DNA of 55,192 nucleotides from Bacteroidales bacterium M2. GTDB taxonomy: Bacteria; Bacteroidota; Bacteroidia; Bacteroidales; Muribaculaceae. The stretch's first letter is position 1, and each line of letters starts with the position of its first letter. Positions 43,959 to 53,752 of the stretch are shown here, one piece after another. The stretch covers positions 14,400 through 69,591 of the forward strand of contig LUJM01000119.1 in the NCBI GenBank assembly GCA_001689415.1, written 5' to 3'. Both the position numbers and the translations under genes were made by a program. The notes beneath the pieces were generated by a model, which saw nothing but the letters and a program-made list of their open reading frames with translations, was not told the origin of the DNA and ran no database searches.

Positions 43959-45428
43959 ATGGCAAAGAATAAGAAAAAAAGTCAACCGCAACAGAAGGCG
44001 CCGTTGTCGCCCGATGCATATATGCGTAAGGTTATGCGCACCCTTCCTGTCGACAAATGCTATGTCAATCCCGATTGGGAGCATCAGGGCATGGGTCATG
44101 TGATAGTTGTACGCCGTCGACCCGACAATAAATTTGCCTTTACCTGCTATCTTGTCGATACTTTCTGTCTTGGCGTGAAAGACGCTTTCTATAGGACGCG
44201 CGTCGAAGAATTTGAACTCGGCGATATAATTGATAATTTCAAGCAGCGCATCGGACTGGAAGAATGTAGCTATGCCGTGGCCCACAACCTGGTTCTCGGC
44301 GCGGTAGAGTTTGCCGAGGAAGGTGGTATCGAGCCATGCCGAGAATGGGATTTGGCGCAATACGGTCTCGACGAGGATTCGGAAGATATAGAGCTGATAG
44401 AGTACGATTACGGCCGCGACGGAAAGCACTTCCTCCATACATATACCCGCTCAGAAGGCGCCATGTACCTGCCCATACTCCGCCAGCACCTCGGCGATAA
44501 CTTCGATTTCGAATTCGAGGTTGATAAAGAGTCGCAGACTGAGGATTGGGAACGCTCGGATTGGGAATGCAGCGAGAGATATATCCGTCCCGACTATCAG
44601 GATTACCCGACCAAACTGCAACTTAAGCATCCTGAAGTTTGGGAGATACTTTGCAATATCGACTACGAGGAAACAGTGCCGGTAGACGAAATGGAATGTA
44701 TCGCAGCCATTGAGCGAGGCGAGTTGATAGCCGACCTGTCGCAGCTTGCCCGCTATACCCTGAGGGGACACTACACGGATGATGACGACGACTATCCGGT
44801 ACGGAGTCTATTCCATATAGTGACTATCCTCAATACCTTGGCCGATTCGCGCGGTCTCGACACATTATTTGATATAATTCGTGTGGACCACTATGCCCTC
44901 GACGATTCATTTGGAGATATGGCTCCCCGGGTGATTTGCTCGGCTTTGGTTGCGTGCTCCGAAGGCCGTCTTGCCGACCTCGAGGCTATGCTTTTCGAAC
45001 CCGGCATCACATGGTATAACCGCACTTTCATACTTGATGCATTAGAACTGATGTATGCAAATGGCGATGATGCAACGAAAGAGCAGATTGTGGGTATAGT
45101 TCGTCGCCAGCTCGAGACATTGCCCGAGCGAGTCAATGAACTCCAAAATGCTGATCCGGAATACGGTGGTTTCGTTTGTTCGTTGGCAATTAGTATCGGC
45201 GACCGCTCCTTGCTGCCCCTTGTTAAAAGGCTGTATGATGAAGATTTGATAGATACCGGTGTCTGCGGAAAATATAGCGAGGTCGAAGAGCACTATGGCG
45301 AATCACGAGAACTGACACAGCAGCTTACAATGACCGAGATATACTGCTGGGCCAAGCATTTTCAAGAGCCTTGCGGTACTGACGCCGCCAGATATGGCGA
45401 GCCCGATTACGAATATATGTGGGGATAA
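43959..45428 (+). CDS. DUF1186-like repeat protein of unknown function
   Basis: A 489-aa soluble protein. The N-terminus is basic (MAKNKKKSQPQQK). Residues about 20-230 form an unrecognised domain (CYVNPDWEHQGMGHVIVVRR and CSYAVAHNLVLGAVEFAEEGG) ending in an acidic stretch. The C-terminal part (about 290-450) looks like a HEAT-like DUF1186 region: SLFHIVTILNTLADSRGLDT, LVACSEGRLADLEAMLFEPG and FILDALELMYANGDDATKEQ. It has no signal peptide or TM segment. The gene stands alone, with repeat clusters immediately on both sides. I assign no function. Confidence 0.8.
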   Translation: MAKNKKKSQPQQKAPLSPDAYMRKVMRTLPVDKCYVNPDWEHQGMGHVIVVRRRPDNKFAFTCYLVDTFCLGVKDAFYRTRVEEFELGDIIDNFKQRIGLEECSYAVAHNLVLGAVEFAEEGGIEPCREWDLAQYGLDEDSEDIELIEYDYGRDGKHFLHTYTRSEGAMYLPILRQHLGDNFDFEFEVDKESQTEDWERSDWECSERYIRPDYQDYPTKLQLKHPEVWEILCNIDYEETVPVDEMECIAAIERGELIADLSQLARYTLRGHYTDDDDDYPVRSLFHIVTILNTLADSRGLDTLFDIIRVDHYALDDSFGDMAPRVICSALVACSEGRLADLEAMLFEPGITWYNRTFILDALELMYANGDDATKEQIVGIVRRQLETLPERVNELQNADPEYGGFVCSLAISIGDRSLLPLVKRLYDEDLIDTGVCGKYSEVEEHYGESRELTQQLTMTEIYCWAKHFQEPCGTDAARYGEPDYEYMWG

Positions 45429-45430
45429 CA

Positions 45431-45640
45431 AAGAGTCCTCGAAGAGGACGAGATTGTGGTTAACCCCACGATTATTCGTGGGGTAGGTAGCAGAAAAATG
45501 AGTATATGTCCTCGGAGAGGACGCCTTGTATATCTTTTGCGTCCTCTCCGAGGACTGTTTGACAGACGGTCATGCCAATCCCCCACGAATAATCGTGGGG
45601 TTAACCACGATAACGTCGTCTCCGACGACTTCTTGTCAAT
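45431..45640. repeat. Intergenic palindromic repeat mosaic, cluster F
   Basis: Nested hairpins fill the gap before ruvA. GTCCTC-GAA-GAGGAC lies at 45434-45448. CCCCACGATTATTCGTGGGG at 45464-45483 and its inverse at 45581-45600 form 28-bp perfect outer arms (45456-45483 and 45581-45608, including TTAACCAC). Between them is a 17-bp perfect stem, 45508-45524 with 45539-45555, around a 14-nt loop. GTCGTC-TCC-GACGAC follows at 45615-45629. The last three block types also occur together, in related order, at 18774-18891. Confidence 0.9.
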
Positions 45641-45690
45641 CCGGGTCTCCTCATCTAAACCCTAAACTCTAAACTCTCAACTAAAAACAA

Positions 45691-46275
45691 ATGATTGAAT
45701 ATATCAAAGGCAGTGTTGCGTCGCTTAGCCCGACCGCGGTTGTTGTAGAGAACGGCAGCGGAATCGGCTTCCGTCTCAATATCACCCTGCCGACCTTTAG
45801 TGCCCTCGAAGGCAGCAACGAGGCTATGCTCTACGTTCACGAGGCTATCCGCGATGATGCCTGGACGCTATACGGCTTTGCTACCGAACTCGAACGCGAG
45901 CATTTCCGCTCACTGATAGGCGTTTCGGGCGTAGGAGCGTCGACGGCGGTGATAATATTGTCGTCGCTTCAGGGCGACGAACTTGCCGCTGTGATAGCCA
46001 CAGGCGATGTAAAACGCCTCAAGAGCATCAAAGGTATAGGCGCAAAAACAGCCGAACGCATAATTGTTGACCTGCGTGATAAAATAAAAGGCGTATCCGA
46101 CACGTTATTTACTCAGGTCGCTGCCCGATCGGAAGCTTACGACGAAGCCCTCGGAGCCCTGCAGATGCTCGGCTTCGATCGAAAGCAGAGCGAGAAGGTG
46201 CTCACGGCGCTATTCGACAAAGAACCCGGCCTGAAGGTCGAAGCCGCTATCAAGCGTGCTTTGTCGATGATGTAG
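45691..46275 (+). CDS. ruvA: Holliday junction DNA helicase subunit RuvA
   Basis: RuvA (194 aa) binds four-way junctions as a tetramer and recruits the RuvB motor. The N-terminal OB domain (MIEYIKGSVASLSPTAVVVE), tandem helix-hairpin-helix motifs (GVSGVGASTAVIILSSL and IKGIGAKTAERIIVDLRDKI) and the C-terminal RuvB-binding domain (EALGALQMLGFDRKQSEKVL) are in normal order. It starts right after the cluster F repeats and lies 26 nt before sprA, a linkage also known in other Bacteroidetes. Confidence 0.97.
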   Translation: MIEYIKGSVASLSPTAVVVENGSGIGFRLNITLPTFSALEGSNEAMLYVHEAIRDDAWTLYGFATELEREHFRSLIGVSGVGASTAVIILSSLQGDELAAVIATGDVKRLKSIKGIGAKTAERIIVDLRDKIKGVSDTLFTQVAARSEAYDEALGALQMLGFDRKQSEKVLTALFDKEPGLKVEAAIKRALSMM

Positions 46276-46301
46276 GCGTAGAGCGGCGGCGTTTGGCATA
46301 A

Positions 46302-49300
46302 ATGGAAAAAGGACAACGCCGACATATAATATTATTGGCGCTGCTGGCAGTTTTGTCGGCAGTGTTTGCTGTGTCTGCCGTCGGGCAGTATTATCAGTCT
46401 GAAATGCGTCCGCCCGCGCCGGCATCTGTGTCGGGCCCTTCAGCTCCCGGCGACTCTGTGCCACTGCCGATGCCTATTGCTCCCCTTGTGCCACGCAGCT
46501 ACGAGGACCTGATGCGCGACGAAATGGCATTTGACCTCGAGTCGCCGTCGAATATCACCACCAGCGCAGACTTCGACCCCGCAACAGGCTGCTACATAGT
46601 GCATACCCGCCTTGGCGATATCGATATCGCCACGCCGTTTATGCTCACTGTAGAGCAGTATAACAACTGGCAGTTCCGCCGCTCGATGCAGCGATACTAC
46701 CGCGAGCGCAATACCGCCCTTGTGACCGATAAGGAAAAGCAGCCGTTCAATATCTTCGATATGAACTTTGCGCTCGGTCCGCTTGAAAAAATCTTCGGCC
46801 CCGGCGGTGTATCGCTCAAGACCCAAGGCTCGGTGCAGGTGAAAATGGGCGTAAAGAGCAACAAGACCGACAATCCGTCGCTGTCGCTCTCGGCGCGACG
46901 CAAAACCTACTTCGACTTCGAGCAGAAAATCCAGGCCACGATTCAGGCCGGTGTCGGCGACCGCATGAAGTTCAATATGACTTACAATACCGATGCAACC
47001 TTCGACTTCGACTCAAAGAACCTCAAACTTGCGTATGAAGGCAAGGAAGACGATATTGTCAAGAATATCGAGGCCGGTAATGTGTCGATGACCACCGGGT
47101 CGTCGCTCATACGAGGCTCGACGGCGCTATTCGGTATCAAATCGAAGTTGCAGTTTGGCAAGCTGACTGCAACGGCCCTCGTGTCGCAGCAAAATTCAGA
47201 ATCCAAGACCGTCAACACCCGAGGCGGAGCGCAGACTACAGAGTTCAGCGTCAATGCCGACGAGTACGATCAGAACCGCCATTACTTCCTTGCACATTTC
47301 TTCCGCGACAATTACGACCGTTTTGCCTCGCGCCTGCCCTTTGTATCATCGGGCATCAAGATTACACGCATCGAGGTTTGGATAACGAACAAAAACGGCA
47401 AATTCGACCAGTCGCGCAACTTCGTTGGCTTTATGGACCTTGGCGAGGACAGCCACCTCGCCAGCGATTACTGGACTCCGAATCACTCGCTGCCAAATCC
47501 TGCAAATGCCTCCAACAACCTTTTGCAGACAATCAAGACCGACTACCCCGGCGCCCGAAATATCAATCAGGTAACCCAGGAGCTCGAGCCGTTGGCCGCC
47601 TACGGCATCACCGGTGGACGCGACTACGAGAAGGTTGAGAGCGCCCGACTGCTGTCGAGCAACGAGTATATACTCAATTCCACCCTCGGCTATATCTCGA
47701 TAAAAAGTGCGCTCGGTGCCGACGAGGTACTCGCCGTAGCGTACGAGTATACCTACAACGGCCAGGTATACCAGGTGGGCGAGTTCTCGGGCGACATCAC
47801 ATCTACCGACCAGAGCCTCTACCTCAAGATGCTCAAGAGCACCACAAACTCTCCCTACCTGCCCATGTGGCACCTGATGATGAAAAACGTATATTCGCTC
47901 GGCGGATATCAGATACAGAAGTCGAAGTTTAAGCTTAATATCAAGTACTTGTCGGATACGACCGGTACGCAGATCAACTACCTGCCGGTGCCCGGCCTCA
48001 GCAACCAGTCGCTGCTGCAGGTGATGAACCTCGACCGCATCGACAGCAACGAAGAAAGCAACCCCGACGGCTTCTTCGACTTTATCGACGGCTATACTAT
48101 CATGCCCCAGACCGGCAAGGTGATATTCCCTGTAGTAGAGCCCTTTGGCTCACATCTCGCCGACAAAATCGGAAACCCTGCCATTGCCGAGAAATATGTG
48201 TACCAGGAACTCTACGACTCTACGCTCGTGGTGGCGCGTCAGTATGCCGACAAGAACAAATTTATACTCACCGGCGAATACATGGCCTCGGCCGGTTCGC
48301 AGATACGCCTCAACGCCATGAATGTGCCGCGAGGGTCGGTAATCGTTACCGCCGGTGGTGTGCAGCTGACCGAAAACTCCGACTATACCGTTGACTACGC
48401 CATGGGTATAGTCACGATTACCAACCAGAGTATCATAGACTCGGGGCAGAATATCAGTGTCACGCTCGAAAACCAATCCTTGTTTTCGATGCAGCGAAAG
48501 ACCCTGCTCGGCCTCGACCTGCAATACCAGCTCAACAAGAACCTCAATCTCGGTGCCACCATTCTGCATTTTTCCGAAAAGGCACTGCTCGAGAAAGTTA
48601 ACATCGGCGACGAAACTGTCAATAACTCGATGTTTGGCCTCAACCTTGCCTACAACGGCGAGTTCATGTGGCTTACCAACCTTCTCAACAAGATACCGAC
48701 AGTCAATGCCACGCAGCCCTCGCGCCTGAGCCTTACCGCCGAGTATGCCCGCATCATGCCCCATGCGCAGAAATCGGGTTCGAACAAGGGCTCGTCGTAT
48801 ATCGATGATTTCGAGAGCACGCAGACCGGCATCGACCTGCGCTCGCCGTATTCGTGGTTCCTGGCATCGACACCCTACGACCCCTCGGCCGACGCGCTTT
48901 TCCCCGAGGCTGCATTGAGCAATGACCCCGCCTACGGCAAGAACCGCGCCCTTATCAACTGGTACTATATCGACCGCCTTTTCACTCAGCGCAATTCGTC
49001 GATGTGTCCCGGCTATATCAAGAGCGACCTCAAGCAGCTCTCCAACCCCTATGTGCGCGAGGTGAAGACCTACGAAATCTTCCCCGGTCGAGAAGTGGGC
49101 TATGCCGAAACCGACTATATACAGACTCTCAATATTTCGTATTACCCCGACGAACGCGGCCCGTATAACCTTGATAGCGAGAATATAAGCGATGACGGCT
49201 CCTTGCTCAATCCCGAACGTCGCTGGGGCGGTATCATGCGCAGAATGGACAACCCCAACTTCGAGCAGTCGAATATCGAGTATGTGCAGTTCTGGCTTAT

Positions 49301-52300
49301 GAACCCCTTCCTCGATCCCGAGAACCCCAACTACGAAGGCGGCGACCTCTATATCAACTTCGGCGAAATCAGCGAGGATATCCTCAAGGACGGTCTCAAA
49401 AGCTATGAGAACGGCATTCCTTACGACGGCAACGACCAGTATCTGACCGAAACCGTGTGGGGTCGTGTGTCGAAGCAGAATTCGCTCACTTACTCTTTTG
49501 ACAACAACTCCGGTTCGCGCCTTGCTCAGGACGTGGGCCTCGACGGTCTGCACAACGACCAGGAGTTCGTATTCCCGACATACCAGGATTATCTCGAAAA
49601 ATATACCCGCAAGCTGTCGGCTGCAAGCCTCGAGGCCCAGCAGACCAACCTGTTCTCGCCCCTCAACGACCCCGCCGGTGATAATTACCACTTCTACCGC
49701 GGCTATGACTACGACGAGCAGCGCCTCGGTATCCTTGAGCGTTACAAACGCTACAACGGCGTGGAAGGCAACTCGCTTTCGCCCGAGGATGCTCCCGATC
49801 CACTGTATCAGTCGTCGCGCTCTGTGCCCGATGTAGAGGATATCAACCAGGACAATACGCTCAACGAGTACGAGCGCTATTTCCAGTACCGTATTTCTAT
49901 CCGCCCCGAAGACCTCGTGGTGGGTAAGAACTTCATCACCGACAAGCAGGTGTCGATCGTGCCTGTGCGCGACGGCTCGAAGCAAGAGGTCGAATGGTAT
50001 CAGTTCAAAGTGCCTCTGAGCGAGTATGAGAAGGTTGTAGGCAACATCACCGACTTTTCTACAATACGCTTTGCTCGTATCTTTATGACCGGATTCAAGA
50101 AGACTACCCACCTGCGTTTCGGTAGTCTCGAGCTCGTACGCGGCGAGTGGCGTACCTACGACTTCAACCTCAACACCCGCGGCGATGCCCCTGCGTCGGG
50201 ACAAATCGACGTGAGCGTTGTCAACATCGAGGAGAATGCCGAGCGTACGCCTGTCAACTACGTCCTGCCGCCCGGCGTGACTAGTATCACCGACCCCGGC
50301 CAAAGCCAGATAACACAGCTCAACGAGCAGTCAATGTCGATGAAACTCACCGGCCTCACAGCCGGCGATGCCCGCGGCGTATATCGCAATACCCAGCTCG
50401 ACCTGCGCAACTACAAGCGCATGCAGATGTGGGTACACGCCGAGGCTCTCATCGATGATGCAACCAATCTCAAGTCGGGGCAGATGTCGGTATTCGTGCG
50501 CCTTGGTTCGGATGTGAAGAACAACTTCTACGAGTACGAAGTGCCTCTCGAACTCACCCCGCCCGGCGTTTACAACCGCTACCTCGCTTCCGACCAGTAT
50601 ATTGTATGGCCGCGCTCCAACTACCTTGATTTCAACCTGCAGAGCCTTATCGAGCTTAAAAAAGAGCGCAACCGAGCCAAACGAAACGAAGAAAGCGGCG
50701 TAGGTTTTGGTACGCTTTTCACCGGCCGCGACCCCGACAACGAGCGCAACCGCATGGCCGTGATGGGTAATCCGTCGCTGAGCGATGTGCGCGTTATCCT
50801 TATCGGTGTGCGCAACAACGCCGCCACGACAAAGGACGGTATCGTGTGGGTCAACGAACTCAAAGTCACCGACTTCAACGAGGCCGGAGGTTGGGCTGCA
50901 AAGGCTAATGCAACCCTGAATATGAGTGATATAGCAACTCTTAACCTCGGTGCGCATATCGAGACCGCCGGTTTCGGCAGCGTGGACCAGTCGCTCAACG
51001 AGCGCCGCCTCGACGACTACGAGCAGTATAATGTCGCCATTCAGGCCGACCTTGGCCGATTCCTGCCCGAAAAGGCCAAGCTCCGTGCGCCGATCTACTA
51101 CTCAATGACCAAGGAGAAGACCTCGCCAAAGTATAATCCCCTCGACCAGGACGTGTTGCTCAAAGACGCCCTCGACGACTGCGCCAACGACCACGAGCGC
51201 GACTCGATCAGCGCCTTTGCTATCGAACGCTCCACGATACAGAACTTCTCGATATCGGGCCTCAAATTCGATGTCAAGAGCAAGAACCCCATGCCGTGGG
51301 ACCCTGCGAACTTCACCGTAAACTTCTCATTTACAAAACAGAGCAAAAACGACCCGACAACCGAGTACGAGAATACAAACGATTACCGAGGCTCGCTGGC
51401 CTACTCTTACTCGCCATTTATCAAGCCGTTCAAGCCCTTCGGAAAAGTGAAGGGCAAGGGCAAGAATGCACGCTTCCTGCGCGATTGGGAATTGCAATGG
51501 CTGCCTAATAATATATCGTTCCTCACCACCATGAGCCGCTACTATTACGAGCAACAGACTCGTAGTGAGGCCGATGTGATGTTCCAGCTGCCTGTGTCCG
51601 TGAGCAAAAACTGGCTGTGGGACCGCCAGCTGTCGCTGTCGTGGAATATCACCAAAAGCCTCCAACTGTCGTTTAACTCTAATACTTCGGCTCGAATCGA
51701 GGAAACTGTTGGCGCTGTCAACAAAAAGCTTTTCCCCGACAAGTACCGCGATTGGAAAGACACTATATGGCAGAGCCTCAAGTCAATGGGTACGCCGTGG
51801 AGCTACAACCAGACCTTTACCGGCTCGTACAAAGCGCCATTCTCGCGCATCGCCTTCCTCGACTTCCTCACCGGCAACGTGAGCTACAATGCCACATACC
51901 GCTGGGATCGCGGCGCTACTATCGACGGCGTGCGCATGGGCAACAGCATCGCAAATCAGGCTGCGTGGAGTGCCGACGGGCGTATCAATTTCGAGACATT
52001 CTATAATAAATTCACAATTACCAAGGAGATAAACAAGCGATTTGCCAACAAACGTACTCCCACGCAGAAGCGCAAGGCTCGAAAGTTCGAACGCACGATG
52101 CAGCTCAAACCCGACACCACTCTGACTATCAAGCATAACCTGCGCTCGAAAAAAATTAAGATAACTGCCGTCGATGCCAAGGATAACAAGCCTGTGCGCG
52201 TCGAAACGAAGATTATCGACAACAACAGCATCGAGGTGTTGACCAGAGGCGAGCAGAATCTCAAATTCCAGATTACTGAAGTCTTGAAGGAGGAGAAGAA

Positions 52301-53741
52301 CCTTGCCCGCGAAATAGGCGAATACGCATTGCGATTTGTTATGTCGCCGCGCTCTGTTTCAGTGCGTTATCGCAATACCCGATCGATGTCGATACCTCTT
52401 TTCCGTCCCGACATAGGCAATATTTTCGGACAGTCGCAGCACTACGGCCCCATGTCGCCGGGTCTTGATTTTGCTTTCGGCTTCACCGACGAACGCTATA
52501 TCAACAAGGCCCTCGAACGTGGCTGGCTGATTACCGACGACGGCCAGACCTCGCCCGCCGTATGGTCGAAATCAAACGAACTCAATATCGAAGGTGTTGT
52601 AGAGCCGGTAAAAGGCTTGAAGATTACCCTCACATTCAACCGCACCGACAACCGCAACTCGCAGATGCAGTTTATGTACGAAGGAATGCCAACCACATAT
52701 TCCGGTTCGTACACCAAGACCCATTGTGCCATATTGACGGCCCTTAAATCGTCAAGCGCCAAGAATGGTTACTACTCTGATGCATTCGAGCAGTTCCTCG
52801 CCAATATCCCCGAGATTCGTGGCCGCGTGGAAGCGCAGTATTACGGCACCACATATCCCGAATCGGGCTTTATGAACGGCAATCCCCTCGGTGGCAAACC
52901 ATTCTCGCCCGAAACAGGCTCGGTGAGCGAGACCTCTTCCGACGTGCTTATACCGGCCTTTGTTGCTGCCTATACCAAGACCGGGGCTTCCAAGCAGACT
53001 CTCAATCCATTCCCCGATTTCTCGTCGGTTCTGCCCAACTGGCGCATCACTTACGACGGCCTTATCAACCTTGGCAACATGCGCAATATATTCAAGAGCT
53101 TCTCGCTCACGCATGCTTACCAGTGCACATATTCTGTAGGCTCGTTCAGCTCATACCTCAATTGGGTTGGTGTCGACGGCAAGGCAAACCTCGGCTTCAC
53201 CCTCGACGAGCTCTCCGGGCAGCCGATACCCTCGTCGCCCTTCAACATATCATCTGTGGCTATTACCGAGCGTTTCGCACCCCTTTTAGGTGTTAATGCC
53301 ACATTGAAAAACGACCTGCAATTCAATCTCGAATACCGCGACCAGCGCACCCTCACCCTCAATAGTGCCGCCGGTCAGGTTGTCGAGGCTTCGTCGCGAG
53401 GAATTACGATAGGTGCCGGATATAAGATTGTAGGCTTCAACACCGTGCTTAAAATGAAGAAATCGCAGACAGGCGTAAGCAACGACCTCACCCTCAATGC
53501 TGATTTCTCATTCCAGAATAATCAGGCCCTGATTCGACGCATTGAGAGCAACTACACACAGCCTACAAGCGGTACGAACACTATCAACATCAACTTCACC
53601 GCCTCGTATATCCTGAGCAAGCGCCTCACTTTGTCGGCATATTTCGATCACCAGGTCAACAGCCCGATTGTGACAACAAGCGCCTACCCGACAACGAACT
53701 CATCGTACGGTATATCGCTCAACCTCAATCTGGCTCGATAA
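46302..53741 (+). CDS. sprA: T9SS outer-membrane translocon protein SprA (Sov)
   Basis: A 2479-aa protein matching SprA/Sov, the giant outer-membrane barrel that forms the type IX secretion pore. An N-terminal signal/TM stretch (about residues 9-28) is followed by a Pro-rich segment and the conserved start of the barrel region (FNIFDMNFALGPLEKIFGPG, VQVKMGVKSNKTDNPSLSLS, FNMTYNTDATFDFDSKNLKL). Later parts include IDDFESTQTGIDLRSPYSWF and GRDPDNERNRMAVMGNPSLS. Length and the many amphipathic strands fit a 36-strand barrel. It implies the organism has a T9SS; other T9SS genes (porV, gldKLMN) must lie elsewhere. Only 11 nt separate it from cinA. Confidence 0.96.
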   Translation: MEKGQRRHIILLALLAVLSAVFAVSAVGQYYQSEMRPPAPASVSGPSAPGDSVPLPMPIAPLVPRSYEDLMRDEMAFDLESPSNITTSADFDPATGCYIVHTRLGDIDIATPFMLTVEQYNNWQFRRSMQRYYRERNTALVTDKEKQPFNIFDMNFALGPLEKIFGPGGVSLKTQGSVQVKMGVKSNKTDNPSLSLSARRKTYFDFEQKIQATIQAGVGDRMKFNMTYNTDATFDFDSKNLKLAYEGKEDDIVKNIEAGNVSMTTGSSLIRGSTALFGIKSKLQFGKLTATALVSQQNSESKTVNTRGGAQTTEFSVNADEYDQNRHYFLAHFFRDNYDRFASRLPFVSSGIKITRIEVWITNKNGKFDQSRNFVGFMDLGEDSHLASDYWTPNHSLPNPANASNNLLQTIKTDYPGARNINQVTQELEPLAAYGITGGRDYEKVESARLLSSNEYILNSTLGYISIKSALGADEVLAVAYEYTYNGQVYQVGEFSGDITSTDQSLYLKMLKSTTNSPYLPMWHLMMKNVYSLGGYQIQKSKFKLNIKYLSDTTGTQINYLPVPGLSNQSLLQVMNLDRIDSNEESNPDGFFDFIDGYTIMPQTGKVIFPVVEPFGSHLADKIGNPAIAEKYVYQELYDSTLVVARQYADKNKFILTGEYMASAGSQIRLNAMNVPRGSVIVTAGGVQLTENSDYTVDYAMGIVTITNQSIIDSGQNISVTLENQSLFSMQRKTLLGLDLQYQLNKNLNLGATILHFSEKALLEKVNIGDETVNNSMFGLNLAYNGEFMWLTNLLNKIPTVNATQPSRLSLTAEYARIMPHAQKSGSNKGSSYIDDFESTQTGIDLRSPYSWFLASTPYDPSADALFPEAALSNDPAYGKNRALINWYYIDRLFTQRNSSMCPGYIKSDLKQLSNPYVREVKTYEIFPGREVGYAETDYIQTLNISYYPDERGPYNLDSENISDDGSLLNPERRWGGIMRRMDNPNFEQSNIEYVQFWLMNPFLDPENPNYEGGDLYINFGEISEDILKDGLKSYENGIPYDGNDQYLTETVWGRVSKQNSLTYSFDNNSGSRLAQDVGLDGLHNDQEFVFPTYQDYLEKYTRKLSAASLEAQQTNLFSPLNDPAGDNYHFYRGYDYDEQRLGILERYKRYNGVEGNSLSPEDAPDPLYQSSRSVPDVEDINQDNTLNEYERYFQYRISIRPEDLVVGKNFITDKQVSIVPVRDGSKQEVEWYQFKVPLSEYEKVVGNITDFSTIRFARIFMTGFKKTTHLRFGSLELVRGEWRTYDFNLNTRGDAPASGQIDVSVVNIEENAERTPVNYVLPPGVTSITDPGQSQITQLNEQSMSMKLTGLTAGDARGVYRNTQLDLRNYKRMQMWVHAEALIDDATNLKSGQMSVFVRLGSDVKNNFYEYEVPLELTPPGVYNRYLASDQYIVWPRSNYLDFNLQSLIELKKERNRAKRNEESGVGFGTLFTGRDPDNERNRMAVMGNPSLSDVRVILIGVRNNAATTKDGIVWVNELKVTDFNEAGGWAAKANATLNMSDIATLNLGAHIETAGFGSVDQSLNERRLDDYEQYNVAIQADLGRFLPEKAKLRAPIYYSMTKEKTSPKYNPLDQDVLLKDALDDCANDHERDSISAFAIERSTIQNFSISGLKFDVKSKNPMPWDPANFTVNFSFTKQSKNDPTTEYENTNDYRGSLAYSYSPFIKPFKPFGKVKGKGKNARFLRDWELQWLPNNISFLTTMSRYYYEQQTRSEADVMFQLPVSVSKNWLWDRQLSLSWNITKSLQLSFNSNTSARIEETVGAVNKKLFPDKYRDWKDTIWQSLKSMGTPWSYNQTFTGSYKAPFSRIAFLDFLTGNVSYNATYRWDRGATIDGVRMGNSIANQAAWSADGRINFETFYNKFTITKEINKRFANKRTPTQKRKARKFERTMQLKPDTTLTIKHNLRSKKIKITAVDAKDNKPVRVETKIIDNNSIEVLTRGEQNLKFQITEVLKEEKNLAREIGEYALRFVMSPRSVSVRYRNTRSMSIPLFRPDIGNIFGQSQHYGPMSPGLDFAFGFTDERYINKALERGWLITDDGQTSPAVWSKSNELNIEGVVEPVKGLKITLTFNRTDNRNSQMQFMYEGMPTTYSGSYTKTHCAILTALKSSSAKNGYYSDAFEQFLANIPEIRGRVEAQYYGTTYPESGFMNGNPLGGKPFSPETGSVSETSSDVLIPAFVAAYTKTGASKQTLNPFPDFSSVLPNWRITYDGLINLGNMRNIFKSFSLTHAYQCTYSVGSFSSYLNWVGVDGKANLGFTLDELSGQPIPSSPFNISSVAITERFAPLLGVNATLKNDLQFNLEYRDQRTLTLNSAAGQVVEASSRGITIGAGYKIVGFNTVLKMKKSQTGVSNDLTLNADFSFQNNQALIRRIESNYTQPTSGTNTININFTASYILSKRLTLSAYFDHQVNSPIVTTSAYPTTNSSYGISLNLNLAR

Positions 53742-53752
53742 TATATTCAATC

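Noticed and set aside
43628..45640. Integron-like cassette with attC sites
   Set aside because: The palindromes lack attC core sites (RYYYAAC/GTTRRRY) and no integron integrase is seen in the window.
48150..50303. 717-codon open frame antisense to sprA
   Set aside because: It lies wholly inside sprA on the opposite strand, shows no recognisable domain, and arises from the codon bias of the real gene.
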